Both the position numbers and the translations under genes were made by a program. From Chitinophaga pinensis (GTDB lineage: Bacteria; Bacteroidota; Bacteroidia; UKL13-3): a stretch of DNA of 64,000 nt. The stretch's first letter is position 1. Each line of letters begins with the position of its first letter. Under the pieces are notes generated by a model that was not told the DNA's origin, did no database searches, and saw nothing but the letters and a program-made list of their open reading frames with translations. The stretch is from positions 1 to 64,000 of the forward strand of contig CAMARW010000001.1 of assembly GCA_945860865.1 (NCBI GenBank). The letters are read 5' to 3'. Below are positions 17,970 to 27,002 of the stretch, piece by piece.

Positions 17970-20900
17970 ATGAGTAAATATAATCAATTAAACAATGTAA
18001 TGGGCTGGATACTATTTATTGTATCTCTAGTAACCTACACCCTAACCCTTGAACCAACGGTAAGTTTTTGGGATTGCGGAGAGTTTATTTCCGCATCGTA
18101 TCGCCTTCAAATTTGCCACCCACCGGGAGCTCCTCTCTTTCTAATGATTGGTAGAATTTTTAGTTTAATGGCATCAGACCCTAGCACAGTAGCTTTTTGG
18201 GTAAACATGGTTTCAGCTGTTACTAGTGCTTTAACGGTATTGTTTATGTTTTGGACAATCACCCATTTGGCTAAAAAAATAATGGCCAATGCAGAAGGTG
18301 CTTTAGAAACTTGGCAAACCATTGCCATCATGGGTGCTGGAGCTGTAGGTGCTCTAACGCTTACTTTCTCTGATACTTTCTGGTTTTCGGCAGTAGAAGC
18401 AGAGGTTTATGCTTCTTCTAGTTTCTTTACAACCCTAACCTTCTGGTGTATTTTAAAATGGGAAAATGTTGCCCACGAAAAAAATGCTAGTCGCTGGTTA
18501 GTATTAATTGCCTACTTAATTGGTTTGGCTATTGGAGTCCATTTATTAAACCTATTGGTTATACCAGCCATAGTATACGTATACTACTTTAAGAAATACA
18601 AATATACCCGCAACGGATTTATTGGAGCCTCTGCCATTGCAATTTTAACCATTGGTATTGTACAATTTGGAATAATCCCAGGATTACCTGGTATTGCCAC
18701 CAAACTAGATTATTTTACAGTAAATAGCTTAGGTTTAAACTTTAATTCTGGTGCCTTATTATTAATATTTTTATTAATCACGCTATTAGCTTCTTTCTTA
18801 CATTACACTCACTCCTTAAGTAAAACAAGTTTATACATAGCAATTGGTTCATACGGAATGTTAGCTATGAGTACCTTTTTTGTGAATGCCAGTATAAGCG
18901 GTATCATTAGCTGGGCAATTATCACTGGTGCTTTATACTTTTTTATATTTTATAGAAAAGCAGCCATGGATGTAATAAACCTAATTGTACTTTGTTTCTC
19001 GTTTGTAGTACTGGGCTATTCGTCTTATTCTATGATTATCATTCGTTCTTTGGCCAATCCACCAATAGATATGAACGACCCAGAGCAGCCTTTTTCTTTA
19101 TTAAGTTACTTAAACCGCGAGCAGTATGGCGAAAACCCTTTGGTATATGGCCAGTATTTTTATGCTAAGGTTATAGATTACAAAAAAGGTGCTTACCAAT
19201 ATGCCAAAGGCGATGATGGTAAATACGTTGAAGCAGGACAAAAAATTGAGCGTATTTACGATCCAAAAGATTGTACCATTTTCCCACGTATGTGGGCAGA
19301 TAGAGCAGATTATGTAAACGCCTACCGCGAGTGGGAAAAAATTCCGGAAGGCAAAAAAGCTAATATGGCCAAAAACGTAGACTTCTTATTGAGCTACCAA
19401 TTAGGATTTATGTATTGGAGATATTTCTTCTGGAACTTTATTGGCCGCCAAAATGACGAGCAAGGATACGGCGATTTAATTCGCGGAAACTGGATTAGTG
19501 GCATCGATTTTATAGACGAATGGAGATTAGGTCCACAAAAAACTATGCCAACCGGCATGATGAACAATAAGGCTAAAAATACCTACTACTTTTTACCGCT
19601 TATTTTGGGCTTACTTGGTTTATTCTTCCATTTTAAAAAGGCTAAACAAGATGCTTCAGTGGTTATGACCCTATTTTTATTCACCGGTTTTTTCATTATT
19701 CTATACTTAAATTTCCCTGCCCACCAGCCGCGTGAAAGAGATTATGCTTACGTTGGTTCATACCAAACCTTTATGATTTGGGTTGGATTGGGTGTTCTGG
19801 CCATTGTAGATTGGTTAGCTAAAAAGGTAAATAAAAATATGGCAGCAGCAGGTGCCACCGCCCTTAGTTTGGTAAGTGTGCCCGTTTTAATGGCCTCAGA
19901 AAACTGGGACGATCATGATAGAAGCAACCGTTTTACTGCTTTACATTTTGCAGAAAACTATTTAAACTCTTGCGAAAAAGATGCTATCTTATTTACAAAC
20001 GGTGATAATGATACCTACCCACTTTGGTATGCCCAAAACGTAGAAAACATTAGAAGCGATGTGCGCGTAGTAAACATGAGTTTATTAAATACAGATTGGT
20101 ACGCAGACGGATTAAAACGCCCTGCTTATGATAGCAAACCAATTGAATTCTCTACCCGCTCTGACCAATACAGACAGGGGAAACGTGATTATGTGGTTTA
20201 TTACGAAAACCCAGAATTGGCCCGTAGATATGGCATTAATAAAAACGATTTTTATCCTATGAAAAGTGTAATCGCTTTTATTAATGACGACAATGACCCT
20301 ATGGGAACCGTACAAACCCAAGGCGGCGAATCTTTACGCTATTACCCTACCAAACGCTTCTGCATTATTCCTGATAAAGAACTTTGCATTAAAAACGGTG
20401 TAGTAAAAGCAAAAGATATTCCGTTTATGGTTGATAGTATTAAGTGGGAAATTGGTAACAATAACCTCATGAAAGCAGATTTAATCTTATTAGATATTAT
20501 TGCCAGCAACATTAACACCCGCCCTATTTATTGGGCTATTACAACAGGTTCTGATGTGTACATGAATTTACAGGCATACTTCCAACTAGAAGGATTAACA
20601 TATCGCCTAGTGCCAATTGCTAACAACGTGCAAAGAGATGGTACTACAGGTAGAATTAATACGGATGTGCTTTATACAAACCTTATGGAGAAGTTTAAGT
20701 TTGGAAACATGGAGCAAGAAAATGTTTACTTAGACGAAACTATTTTGCGCCAAACTAAAAACTTTAGAAACATTTTCTATCGCTTATCGGAATCATTATT
20801 AGCAGAAAACAAAAAAGATTCTGCGATTAAAGTCCTAGATTATTGCATGAAAATTATGCCAGATAATAAAGTACAATATGATGTATTTGTAGTGCGTTTG

Positions 20901-21149
20901 GTAGAAGGTTATTACAATGCAGGCGAAATAGAAAAAGCCAATAAACTAGCTAAAGAATTAATGGTAATTCACAGTGATAAAGTACGTTATTTTAACAGCT
21001 TTAAAGGTAAACGTTCGGGTGTAAAATCTGATATTGATGACAATATTCAAATCATGAGTTACATTCAGCAGGTGGCTCAAATGAACCGCCAAGAAGCCCT
21101 CTCTAAAGAATTTTTACAAGAGGTAACTGCCGCACAAAACGGACAATAA
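17970..21149 (+). CDS. DUF2723 / GT117 family membrane glycosyltransferase-like protein
   Basis: This 1059-residue protein carries the DUF2723 signature near its start (LEPTVSFWDCGEFISASYRL, then HPPGAP), with the acidic Asp-Cys-Gly-Glu loop expected of GT-C enzymes. About a dozen membrane helices fill the first 650 residues. A large soluble part follows (about 650-1059), with ENWDDHDRSNR and FTNGDNDTYPLWYAQ stretches conserved in the family and TPR-like helices at the end. The eukaryotic relative TMEM260 is a protein O-mannosyltransferase; in Bacteroidota the family is a candidate for sugar transfer to exported proteins, but the substrate is unknown. The gene stands alone between its own promoter and a terminator. 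Confidence 0.9.
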   Translation: MSKYNQLNNVMGWILFIVSLVTYTLTLEPTVSFWDCGEFISASYRLQICHPPGAPLFLMIGRIFSLMASDPSTVAFWVNMVSAVTSALTVLFMFWTITHLAKKIMANAEGALETWQTIAIMGAGAVGALTLTFSDTFWFSAVEAEVYASSSFFTTLTFWCILKWENVAHEKNASRWLVLIAYLIGLAIGVHLLNLLVIPAIVYVYYFKKYKYTRNGFIGASAIAILTIGIVQFGIIPGLPGIATKLDYFTVNSLGLNFNSGALLLIFLLITLLASFLHYTHSLSKTSLYIAIGSYGMLAMSTFFVNASISGIISWAIITGALYFFIFYRKAAMDVINLIVLCFSFVVLGYSSYSMIIIRSLANPPIDMNDPEQPFSLLSYLNREQYGENPLVYGQYFYAKVIDYKKGAYQYAKGDDGKYVEAGQKIERIYDPKDCTIFPRMWADRADYVNAYREWEKIPEGKKANMAKNVDFLLSYQLGFMYWRYFFWNFIGRQNDEQGYGDLIRGNWISGIDFIDEWRLGPQKTMPTGMMNNKAKNTYYFLPLILGLLGLFFHFKKAKQDASVVMTLFLFTGFFIILYLNFPAHQPRERDYAYVGSYQTFMIWVGLGVLAIVDWLAKKVNKNMAAAGATALSLVSVPVLMASENWDDHDRSNRFTALHFAENYLNSCEKDAILFTNGDNDTYPLWYAQNVENIRSDVRVVNMSLLNTDWYADGLKRPAYDSKPIEFSTRSDQYRQGKRDYVVYYENPELARRYGINKNDFYPMKSVIAFINDDNDPMGTVQTQGGESLRYYPTKRFCIIPDKELCIKNGVVKAKDIPFMVDSIKWEIGNNNLMKADLILLDIIASNINTRPIYWAITTGSDVYMNLQAYFQLEGLTYRLVPIANNVQRDGTTGRINTDVLYTNLMEKFKFGNMEQENVYLDETILRQTKNFRNIFYRLSESLLAENKKDSAIKVLDYCMKIMPDNKVQYDVFVVRLVEGYYNAGEIEKANKLAKELMVIHSDKVRYFNSFKGKRSGVKSDIDDNIQIMSYIQQVAQMNRQEALSKEFLQEVTAAQNGQ

Positions 21150-21174
21150 AAAAGTTATTTCCTTATTTTATTAC

Positions 21175-21203
21175 AAAAAAGCTATCCAATGGGTAGCTTT
21201 TTT
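21175..21203 (+). terminator. Intrinsic terminator after the GT117 gene
   Basis: An AAAAAAGCTATCC / GGGTAGCTTTTTT hairpin with a three-base loop and one G-T pair, ending in a T run. It lies 26 bases past the stop and just before rlmB. Confidence 0.8.
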
Positions 21204-21228
21204 GTTTCTTTGCAATTCAATATATACA

Positions 21229-21981
21229 ATGAGTCAATCAGTTATTTACGGTGTACACGCCATCAAAGAAGCCCTTCAGGCTGGAAACGAATTAAGCAAA
21301 ATAATGGTTCAAAAAGCCATTCAAAATCCGGCCATAGACGAGATTATTACCCTTGCCAGAAAAAATGAAATTCCGGTTCAATACGTTCCCAGAGAAAAAT
21401 TCTATTCTTTTCAAGATAAAAACCACCAAGGTGTTGTAGCTTATATTTCTCCTATTAGTTTTCATAGTTTAGAGCAATTAGTACCCGTACTTTTTGCCGA
21501 AGGCAAAACACCTTATATTATAGTTTTAGATAGGTTAACAGATGTTAGAAACCTAGGAGCCATTGCCAGAACCGCGCTTTGCGCTGGTGCACATGCTATT
21601 GTAATTCCACAAACAGATAGCGCGCCTATTAGTCATGATGCCGTTAAAACCTCGGCAGGCGCTTTACTAAAACTTCCTGTTTGTAGAGAAAAACACCTTA
21701 AAACAAGTATTGAATACCTAAACCAATGTGGATTTACCACCATGGCCTGCACAGAAAAAGCAAGCAGTAACCTAGATCAAATAGACCTTAGCGGACCATT
21801 AGCCATTGTTATGGGAAATGAAGAAACAGGTATTAGTCCAGATTTACTCAAAAAATGTAGCCACATGGGGAAAATTCCTATGGACTTTGGCCTTGCCTCA
21901 CTTAATGTTTCGGTGGCAGCAGGCATTGCGCTCTACGAATCTATGATACAAAGAAGGCTAGCCGGCACAGATTTGGATTAA
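21229..21981 (+). CDS. rlmB: 23S rRNA (guanosine 2'-O) methyltransferase, TrmH/RlmB family
   Basis: This SPOUT-class rRNA methyltransferase is about 250 residues long. An N-terminal substrate-binding domain (IYGVHAIKEAL at the start) is followed by the knotted SpoU domain with LDRLTDVRNLGAIARTA, VMGNEETGIS and LNVSVAAGIALYE, which form the S-adenosylmethionine pocket. It acts on ribosome assembly in the cytosol. I use the ATG at 21229, because the longer frame from 21202 begins inside the terminator T run and adds nine hydrophobic residues not seen in the family. The stop overlaps the convergent gene by four bases. Confidence 0.95.
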   Translation: MSQSVIYGVHAIKEALQAGNELSKIMVQKAIQNPAIDEIITLARKNEIPVQYVPREKFYSFQDKNHQGVVAYISPISFHSLEQLVPVLFAEGKTPYIIVLDRLTDVRNLGAIARTALCAGAHAIVIPQTDSAPISHDAVKTSAGALLKLPVCREKHLKTSIEYLNQCGFTTMACTEKASSNLDQIDLSGPLAIVMGNEETGISPDLLKKCSHMGKIPMDFGLASLNVSVAAGIALYESMIQRRLAGTDLD

Positions 21982-22982
21982 GCCAATTTAATTTTTTGTT
22001 TTAGCAAATCAACTTTATCACGCAATACCCTAAAGAACTGGTTCCGTTGCTTCTCTCCTACGCCACTAATTAAAGTAGATTTTCTAAGTAAATTATTGAG
22101 CCACAACTCATTTTCGTGCACAAAATCTGCACTAGTAGTGCTCATCATATTAAAAGTATTATTGCTTACATAAGCAATTTTGGTTGAACCAATATTGGCC
22201 AAAATACTGTTGTTACCAATCATTACCTCACTTTTATATAGCTTAAAGTTTTCACGGCCGCTTTCGCCATTAGCAATAAGTTTGCTGCTTACTGTTGCCT
22301 TTTTAAGCACCAAGTTCAGTTCTTCTAAATATAAATCGCAAAGGTGTAAAGCATCCTGCTTGTTGTTAAAAAATCCCGATTCAAAAAAATATTCTACCTG
22401 CTTTAAATTACTATTAAGCGTATCCTCGGTCCAAATCTCAACAGAATTAATCTCATTGTAATTTTTGAGCATCTCTGCGGCACTATTCAGCATTTCATCA
22501 TCTATTAATGCAGGATCATAGTTCTCATTGGCATACTCGGGCGCATTTAAGATAGATTTAAGCCAATAAAACAGCTTAAATGCGGTTAGTTCCCTGTCAA
22601 AAAAATGGTGCCATAAAGGAACGTCATCTGCGCCATATATAATTTGATTATTAATAGAAGTGCCAATCTTTTTTACATCACCAGCAATAAAGGAAAGCCA
22701 AAGTTTAAAATTCTCCTTTTTATCATCTAACTTAAGGTAATCAAAGGTAACTTTATTGCTCATGTGCTGCACCTCCGGATCAAAAGATACCCTAAAATGC
22801 TTGCAAATAAGGGTAATTTCCTCAATATTAAATAAGGTTTCGCAACGAATTCGGCGGTAAGCACTATCGTTACTTAATTGAAGTAAATCTGCTAATTCAT
22901 CTACAAATGAAACATTAGATGCAAGCGCACTTTTAACCCTTAATATAAATTGTTCCTGAATTAACTTCGACTTATTTTCCAT
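21978..22982 (-). CDS. Putative HTH transcriptional regulator (family not identified)
   Basis: This 334-residue soluble protein has residues 26-70 that look like a helix-turn-helix (VDELADLLQLSNDSAYRRIR, then FNIEEITLICKHFRVSFD), close in style to BetR/XRE-like domains. The rest is mostly helical with no motif I recognise; a sensor or oligomerisation region is likely. It lies 27 bases behind the PhoD-like gene and is probably co-transcribed with it. The DNA-binding role is inferred from the N-terminal pattern only. Confidence 0.7.
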   Translation of the reverse strand: MENKSKLIQEQFILRVKSALASNVSFVDELADLLQLSNDSAYRRIRCETLFNIEEITLICKHFRVSFDPEVQHMSNKVTFDYLKLDDKKENFKLWLSFIAGDVKKIGTSINNQIIYGADDVPLWHHFFDRELTAFKLFYWLKSILNAPEYANENYDPALIDDEMLNSAAEMLKNYNEINSVEIWTEDTLNSNLKQVEYFFESGFFNNKQDALHLCDLYLEELNLVLKKATVSSKLIANGESGRENFKLYKSEVMIGNNSILANIGSTKIAYVSNNTFNMMSTTSADFVHENELWLNNLLRKSTLISGVGEKQRNQFFRVLRDKVDLLKQKIKLA

Positions 22983-23009
22983 GCGTGTTTTGGTTAAATA
23001 TTTAGCAAG

Positions 23010-24389
23010 TTACTTTTTTGCTCTCAAATCTGATTCTTTTATTACAAACCCCCATTTCACCAAGCCTTTGGCATCGTAATTACTTATCTCTAATTGTCGC
23101 TCGCCTTTTTTCTTCCCGCTAATTTGAATGCGGCAAAAATTATTCTCTGCCGTAAGTGTATTGGCCACCCGCATAGGATTTTTTTCTTCGTCTGAACCAA
23201 TAATGCTACTAGCACCTGCGGTAATACTACTAGAGGTTAAATCGAACAAGGAATAACCTAACTTTTCTTTTATATCGTCGTTTTTAATTAGCTCTGTATG
23301 GTGTCTATCGCCTGTTAAAAAAATTACGCCGCTTATTTTTTGCTCTACTGTAAACTGAATTATCTCTTGTCGCTCTTTCTTATATAAATTAAATGATTCT
23401 TTATTGGTATGCTCATTTAAAAATTGTCCGCCCACACAAACAAACTTAAACACAGCCTTGCTGTGAGCCAACTTGTTTTTAAGCCAATCTAGCTGTTTTG
23501 CTCCCAATTGGGTTTTATCAAAAAACTGCTCATTTAAATTAGACTCATCTCTAAACCACCTGTTGTCTAGCATAAAAAACTCAGCATCGCTGTGTTTAAA
23601 GCTATAGTAAATTCCATTTTCATTCAGGTATGGACCACTTCTATTGGCCCAATATTCATTAAACAAATCTAGGCTTGATAATTTATGTTCAAAAGTTTTA
23701 TTGGCATCATTATCGCCATAATCATGGTCATCCCAAATGGCATAATGATTCATTTTAGCTAACAGCAGCTGTAGTTTTGGTTCAGACCGAGTATGCAAAT
23801 ACCTATCCTTCATGCCAGATACGCTGCTGTAATCTGCTTCGCGCATGTACACATTATCGCCCAACCAAAGCATAAAATCGGCGGGTGTATTGGCCATTGT
23901 GTTTAATATATCTGTGCTCTTGCCATAAGGCACGCCTGGCCTATCGTAAGCGCTATCATTGATGTATAAACACGAGCCAGCCAAAAAAGAAAAATCGGGT
24001 GCAGGTTTGCGCCACTCCCACAATTCTTGGGTTTTAAATTGCAAAGGGTAAGGTGGTTTTTGCACAACGCCATCTATCAAAATTTGATACTCATACGTTT
24101 TACCCATTTCTAATTGGGTTAAGTAAAATTTATTGGCTTGAGGTCTATTTTTACCAATCACAAAAACATAGTTTAGCTCTGTTTGCCATTCTCCCTTAGC
24201 GCCTAAAACTTTGTATTGGATGCTTGTTTCATCCGCACCTATGGTTTGAACCCAAATCATACACTCTGTATGAGTATTGTACCCCAACATGGGTCCGGCA
24301 ATTATACGTGCTGCCGTTTTGGTCTGACCCAAAGCAGCTGATACCGCAACGAATGCGATGAATAAAATAGACGAAATTTTCTGCTTCAT
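23010..24389 (-). CDS. PhoD-like alkaline phosphatase family protein
   Basis: This 459-residue exported metallophosphatase has a signal peptide (1-21), an N-terminal fibronectin-like strand domain, then the PhoD catalytic part. Metal and active-site motifs are in order: GSCLYINDS (138-146), WLGDNVY (175-181), IWDDHDYGDND (218-228) and TGDRHHTEL (359-367). PhoD-type enzymes hydrolyse phosphate mono- or diesters outside the cytoplasm. Proteins of this subgroup are often misnamed; the substrate is not evident. The GGTTCAGACC word lies in its upstream region (24412-24421). Confidence 0.9.
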   Translation of the reverse strand: MKQKISSILFIAFVAVSAALGQTKTAARIIAGPMLGYNTHTECMIWVQTIGADETSIQYKVLGAKGEWQTELNYVFVIGKNRPQANKFYLTQLEMGKTYEYQILIDGVVQKPPYPLQFKTQELWEWRKPAPDFSFLAGSCLYINDSAYDRPGVPYGKSTDILNTMANTPADFMLWLGDNVYMREADYSSVSGMKDRYLHTRSEPKLQLLLAKMNHYAIWDDHDYGDNDANKTFEHKLSSLDLFNEYWANRSGPYLNENGIYYSFKHSDAEFFMLDNRWFRDESNLNEQFFDKTQLGAKQLDWLKNKLAHSKAVFKFVCVGGQFLNEHTNKESFNLYKKERQEIIQFTVEQKISGVIFLTGDRHHTELIKNDDIKEKLGYSLFDLTSSSITAGASSIIGSDEEKNPMRVANTLTAENNFCRIQISGKKKGERQLEISNYDAKGLVKWGFVIKESDLRAKK

Positions 24390-24497
24390 GCTGCTTCTTT
24401 TTGATTAAATTGGTTCAGACCTAAAAAAAATATGATAGAATATACCTGGTATTTTGTCAAAAATACAAGGAAAATTATTTTGCACGAAAACTTTCTT

Positions 24498-24505
24498 TAG
24501 GTTTG
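24498..24505 (+). promoter_or_regulatory. -7 box TAGGTTTG, which decides the start of the next gene
   Basis: A perfect TAnnTTTG box overlaps the TTG at 24503 that would open a longer frame. Transcription should begin about 24510-24512, so that TTG cannot be the start codon and the ATG at 24515 is preferred. A TTTTG lies upstream, with a short 15-base spacer. Confidence 0.45.
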
Positions 24506-24514
24506 CCAACAGAT

Positions 24515-24913
24515 ATGACAGACGAAACACAAACGCCGGATAGTTACCAAAAATATATGCTCGATGATGCCACCAAAGCAAAATGGTACCGCGTTGTATT
24601 TGATTTAAAAAAGCAATTTGGCAAAAAGCCCGATATGAACGGAATCCTTTTTATCATTGGCGTGCAAGAGCTAGGTCAATTGCGCGAATTTGAAAAGCAC
24701 GAGAAAATGGATTTAATGCATGTGGCCACTTGTAAATTGTTGAGCTATGAGGGCTATTACCAATTTACACACACCGATGAAGAGGGTTGGCCGCATTACC
24801 AAATGGTGAAAAACTTGCCTTACTCCGACTTAATGAGTCAGGAAAACCGATTGAGAAAATTGGTGGTTGCCTACTACGAAGACAACGGATTATTTGAAGC
24901 CATGGATGCCTGA
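24515..24913 (+). CDS. Conserved hypothetical protein
   Basis: This is a 132-residue soluble protein that I do not recognise. It has no signal peptide or membrane segment. It contains LKKQFGKKPDMNGILFIIGVQELGQ and a HTDEEGWPHYQ loop, and it looks mainly helical. The start ATG is set by the promoter box at 24498-24505, leaving a leader of only a few bases. Its last 40 bases overlap the 3' end of the convergent aminotransferase gene. Confidence 0.75.
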   Translation: MTDETQTPDSYQKYMLDDATKAKWYRVVFDLKKQFGKKPDMNGILFIIGVQELGQLREFEKHEKMDLMHVATCKLLSYEGYYQFTHTDEEGWPHYQMVKNLPYSDLMSQENRLRKLVVAYYEDNGLFEAMDA

Positions 24914-26091
24914 GTTTCTGTAATGGCCTCCAACATAATAGCGCATGCCTCTTCTATCTCGGGCAAGGTAATGGTTAATGGTGGCGCTATTCTTAAGCGA
25001 TTATTGGCAAATAAAAACCAATCGGTAATTAAGCCTTTTGCTTGGCATGCTTTTACGGTGGCTAGGGTAAAATCAAAGCTACTTAACTCCACCGCAAGCA
25101 TTAATCCTTTGCCACTTACTTGTTTTATTTCTGGGTGAACCAACAAGCTTATGAACAATTGCTCTTTGGCAGGAATGCCCGCAAGCAAGTTGTTTTGAAC
25201 CAACACATCTAATCCAGCCTTAGCTGCTGCCGCTACTACTGGATGACCGCCAAAGGTGGTAATATGCCCTAAAATAGGGTTATTTGCCAGCATCATCATG
25301 TGTTCTTTAGAAGCTAATACAGCGCCAATAGGCATGCCTGCGCCAAGCGCTTTGCCTAGTAATAAAATATCTGGTACTACGCCTATTTGTTCAAAGGCAA
25401 ACAAGGTTCCTGTTTTACCCATGCCACTTTGAATTTCATCAAAAATAAGCAGCACACCTAGCTTGGTGCAGCGCGCACGAAGAGCCTTTAAAAAGTTTGG
25501 ATTAGCCCAAACATACCCCGCCTCACTTTGAATTACCTCGCAAACCACACAAGCCGTTTGCTCATTTATTGCCTCTAAACTAGCAATATTATTAAACTCT
25601 ATAAATGAAACGCCAGGCAATAAAGGCCTAAAAGCATCTTTATAATAGGCATCACTATTTAAGCTCAAAGCCGCATGCGTACTGCCATGATAGGCGTTTT
25701 TGCAGGCTATAATATTTGGCCGCTGTGTAACACGTTTAGCCAATTTTAAAGCCACATCGGTAGCTTCGGCACCCGAGTTTAACAAATAAACGGAGTCTAA
25801 ATTAGAAGGCAATAATTGGGTAAGTGCCTGCGCCAAATTTACCTGCGCACTTTGCACAAACTCCCCGTAAATCATTACATGCTGGTGCTTGTTTAGCTGC
25901 TCAATAATGGCATCTTTTACCTGCACATTGCCATGCCCTATATGACTTACACTAATGCCCGAAATTAAATCTAAATACTTCTTGCCTTGCACATCAAACA
26001 AATAATTTCCATGGGCATGCGAAATTTCTAACATTACCGGAAACTCAGTAGTTTGAGCCTGATGCATTAAAAAAAGTTGGCGGTTAATCAT
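24874..26091 (-). CDS. Class III aminotransferase (acetylornithine/ornithine type)
   Basis: This 405-residue PLP enzyme of fold type I has NSGAEATDVALKLA (105-118) for phosphate binding, an AYHGSTHAALS stretch, LLIFDEIQSG (214-223) with the PLP-nitrogen Asp218, and the Schiff-base Lys247 in LLGKALGAGMPIGAV. It belongs with ArgD/RocD/GabT-like enzymes; sequence alone does not settle the substrate. The neighbours are not amino-acid biosynthesis genes. Its 3' end overlaps the convergent gene by 40 bases. Confidence 0.9.
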   Translation of the reverse strand: MINRQLFLMHQAQTTEFPVMLEISHAHGNYLFDVQGKKYLDLISGISVSHIGHGNVQVKDAIIEQLNKHQHVMIYGEFVQSAQVNLAQALTQLLPSNLDSVYLLNSGAEATDVALKLAKRVTQRPNIIACKNAYHGSTHAALSLNSDAYYKDAFRPLLPGVSFIEFNNIASLEAINEQTACVVCEVIQSEAGYVWANPNFLKALRARCTKLGVLLIFDEIQSGMGKTGTLFAFEQIGVVPDILLLGKALGAGMPIGAVLASKEHMMMLANNPILGHITTFGGHPVVAAAAKAGLDVLVQNNLLAGIPAKEQLFISLLVHPEIKQVSGKGLMLAVELSSFDFTLATVKACQAKGLITDWFLFANNRLRIAPPLTITLPEIEEACAIMLEAITETQASMASNNPLSS

Positions 26092-26318
26092 TGCTTAATA
26101 GATTTAATTTGGCTTGAACCAAAACACCCGCGAAGGTAAAGGAAAATGTGGTTTGGTAGAACAGTAATTATCCTATTAAATTTTCCAGCGAAACCGATTT
26201 CCAATTTCCAATAATCTTTTTCTATGTAGAGGTTTCTAAGAATTACCCGGCAGACAAGATTTTAGAAAAGATTTAAAAATCTATAGAAAAGCTCCAAAGT
26301 ATCGCTTAACAATTTTTA

Positions 26319-26777
26319 CTACTTATACCCAAGAAATAAAACAGTGCTTTGGAAGCCCGGTTGTTTTAGGTTAATATGGCATGTAAAAGCACTTTTGCCG
26401 TTGGATTCGGAATAAGCAAAATGACTGCCCATTACACCTACACCCTTGACAGTAAAACTGAGAACATTTTGCTCTGAAATGCTACCTGAAATGTCTTTCC
26501 CAAAAACATTAACGGCATCTGTAGTTACAATAAAACCAGTGCCTAAATCAATAATCAGATTATTGTTTGCTCCTTTTGTTATTAAAACTGTTCTTGCTTC
26601 AGTTTGTGTTTGATTGTTGTGCGTATAATAATAGGTACCACGATAAGAACCAACTGCAATATCTCTTGCATCAGTTTGCGTAGATGTATTATTAGCTGCC
26701 TCATCCTTTTTACAACCTGAAGTGAAGATGGCTAGTGTGCCTAAAAAAATGAATATGAGGGTATTTATTTTTTGCAT
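26319..26777 (-). CDS. Small lipoprotein of unknown function
   Basis: These 152 residues start with a lipoprotein signal peptide (MQKINTLIFIFLGTLAIFTSGC) whose Cys is followed by KKDE. The mature part is a beta-rich domain of about 120 residues with GSYRGTYYYTHNN near its start, like many small Bacteroidota lipoproteins. No function can be assigned. It is probably anchored in the outer or inner membrane. A 227-base spacer (26092-26318) separates it from the aminotransferase gene. Confidence 0.8.
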   Translation of the reverse strand: MQKINTLIFIFLGTLAIFTSGCKKDEAANNTSTQTDARDIAVGSYRGTYYYTHNNQTQTEARTVLITKGANNNLIIDLGTGFIVTTDAVNVFGKDISGSISEQNVLSFTVKGVGVMGSHFAYSESNGKSAFTCHINLKQPGFQSTVLFLGYK

Positions 26778-26946
26778 GCACGAAAATATTTATAAATCTA
26801 GATATACCAATAAATACTTTAAAAAGATACTACAAATGGAATTCAATTAACATCAACTTTTTTACAGCCAATTTTAAAAACAAATACAAACTAATTATCA
26901 TAAAAAAATTAATGACCTTACCTACTAAATTTTATGCTAATGAACC

Positions 26947-26977
26947 TTTGCTCAATCTCCCGAAAACACTACCTTTG
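26947..26977 (+). promoter_or_regulatory. Bacteroidota-type promoter of icd
   Basis: TTTG (26947-26950), 19 bases, then TACCTTTG (26970-26977), 25 bases before the icd ATG. Confidence 0.65.
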
Positions 26978-27002
26978 CGGCTTATAAACCAATCAATATA
27001 AT

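Noticed and set aside
21202-21228. A longer start for rlmB
   Set aside because: It begins in the T run of the preceding terminator and adds residues foreign to the family.
24503-24514. A TTG start four codons upstream for the 132-residue protein
   Set aside because: The TTG lies inside the TAGGTTTG promoter box, so it would not be in the transcript.
26160-26276. A stop-to-stop stretch reading ...FFYVEVSKNYPADKILEKI
   Set aside because: It looks protein-like but has no start and no family I can name. A decayed gene is possible but unproven.
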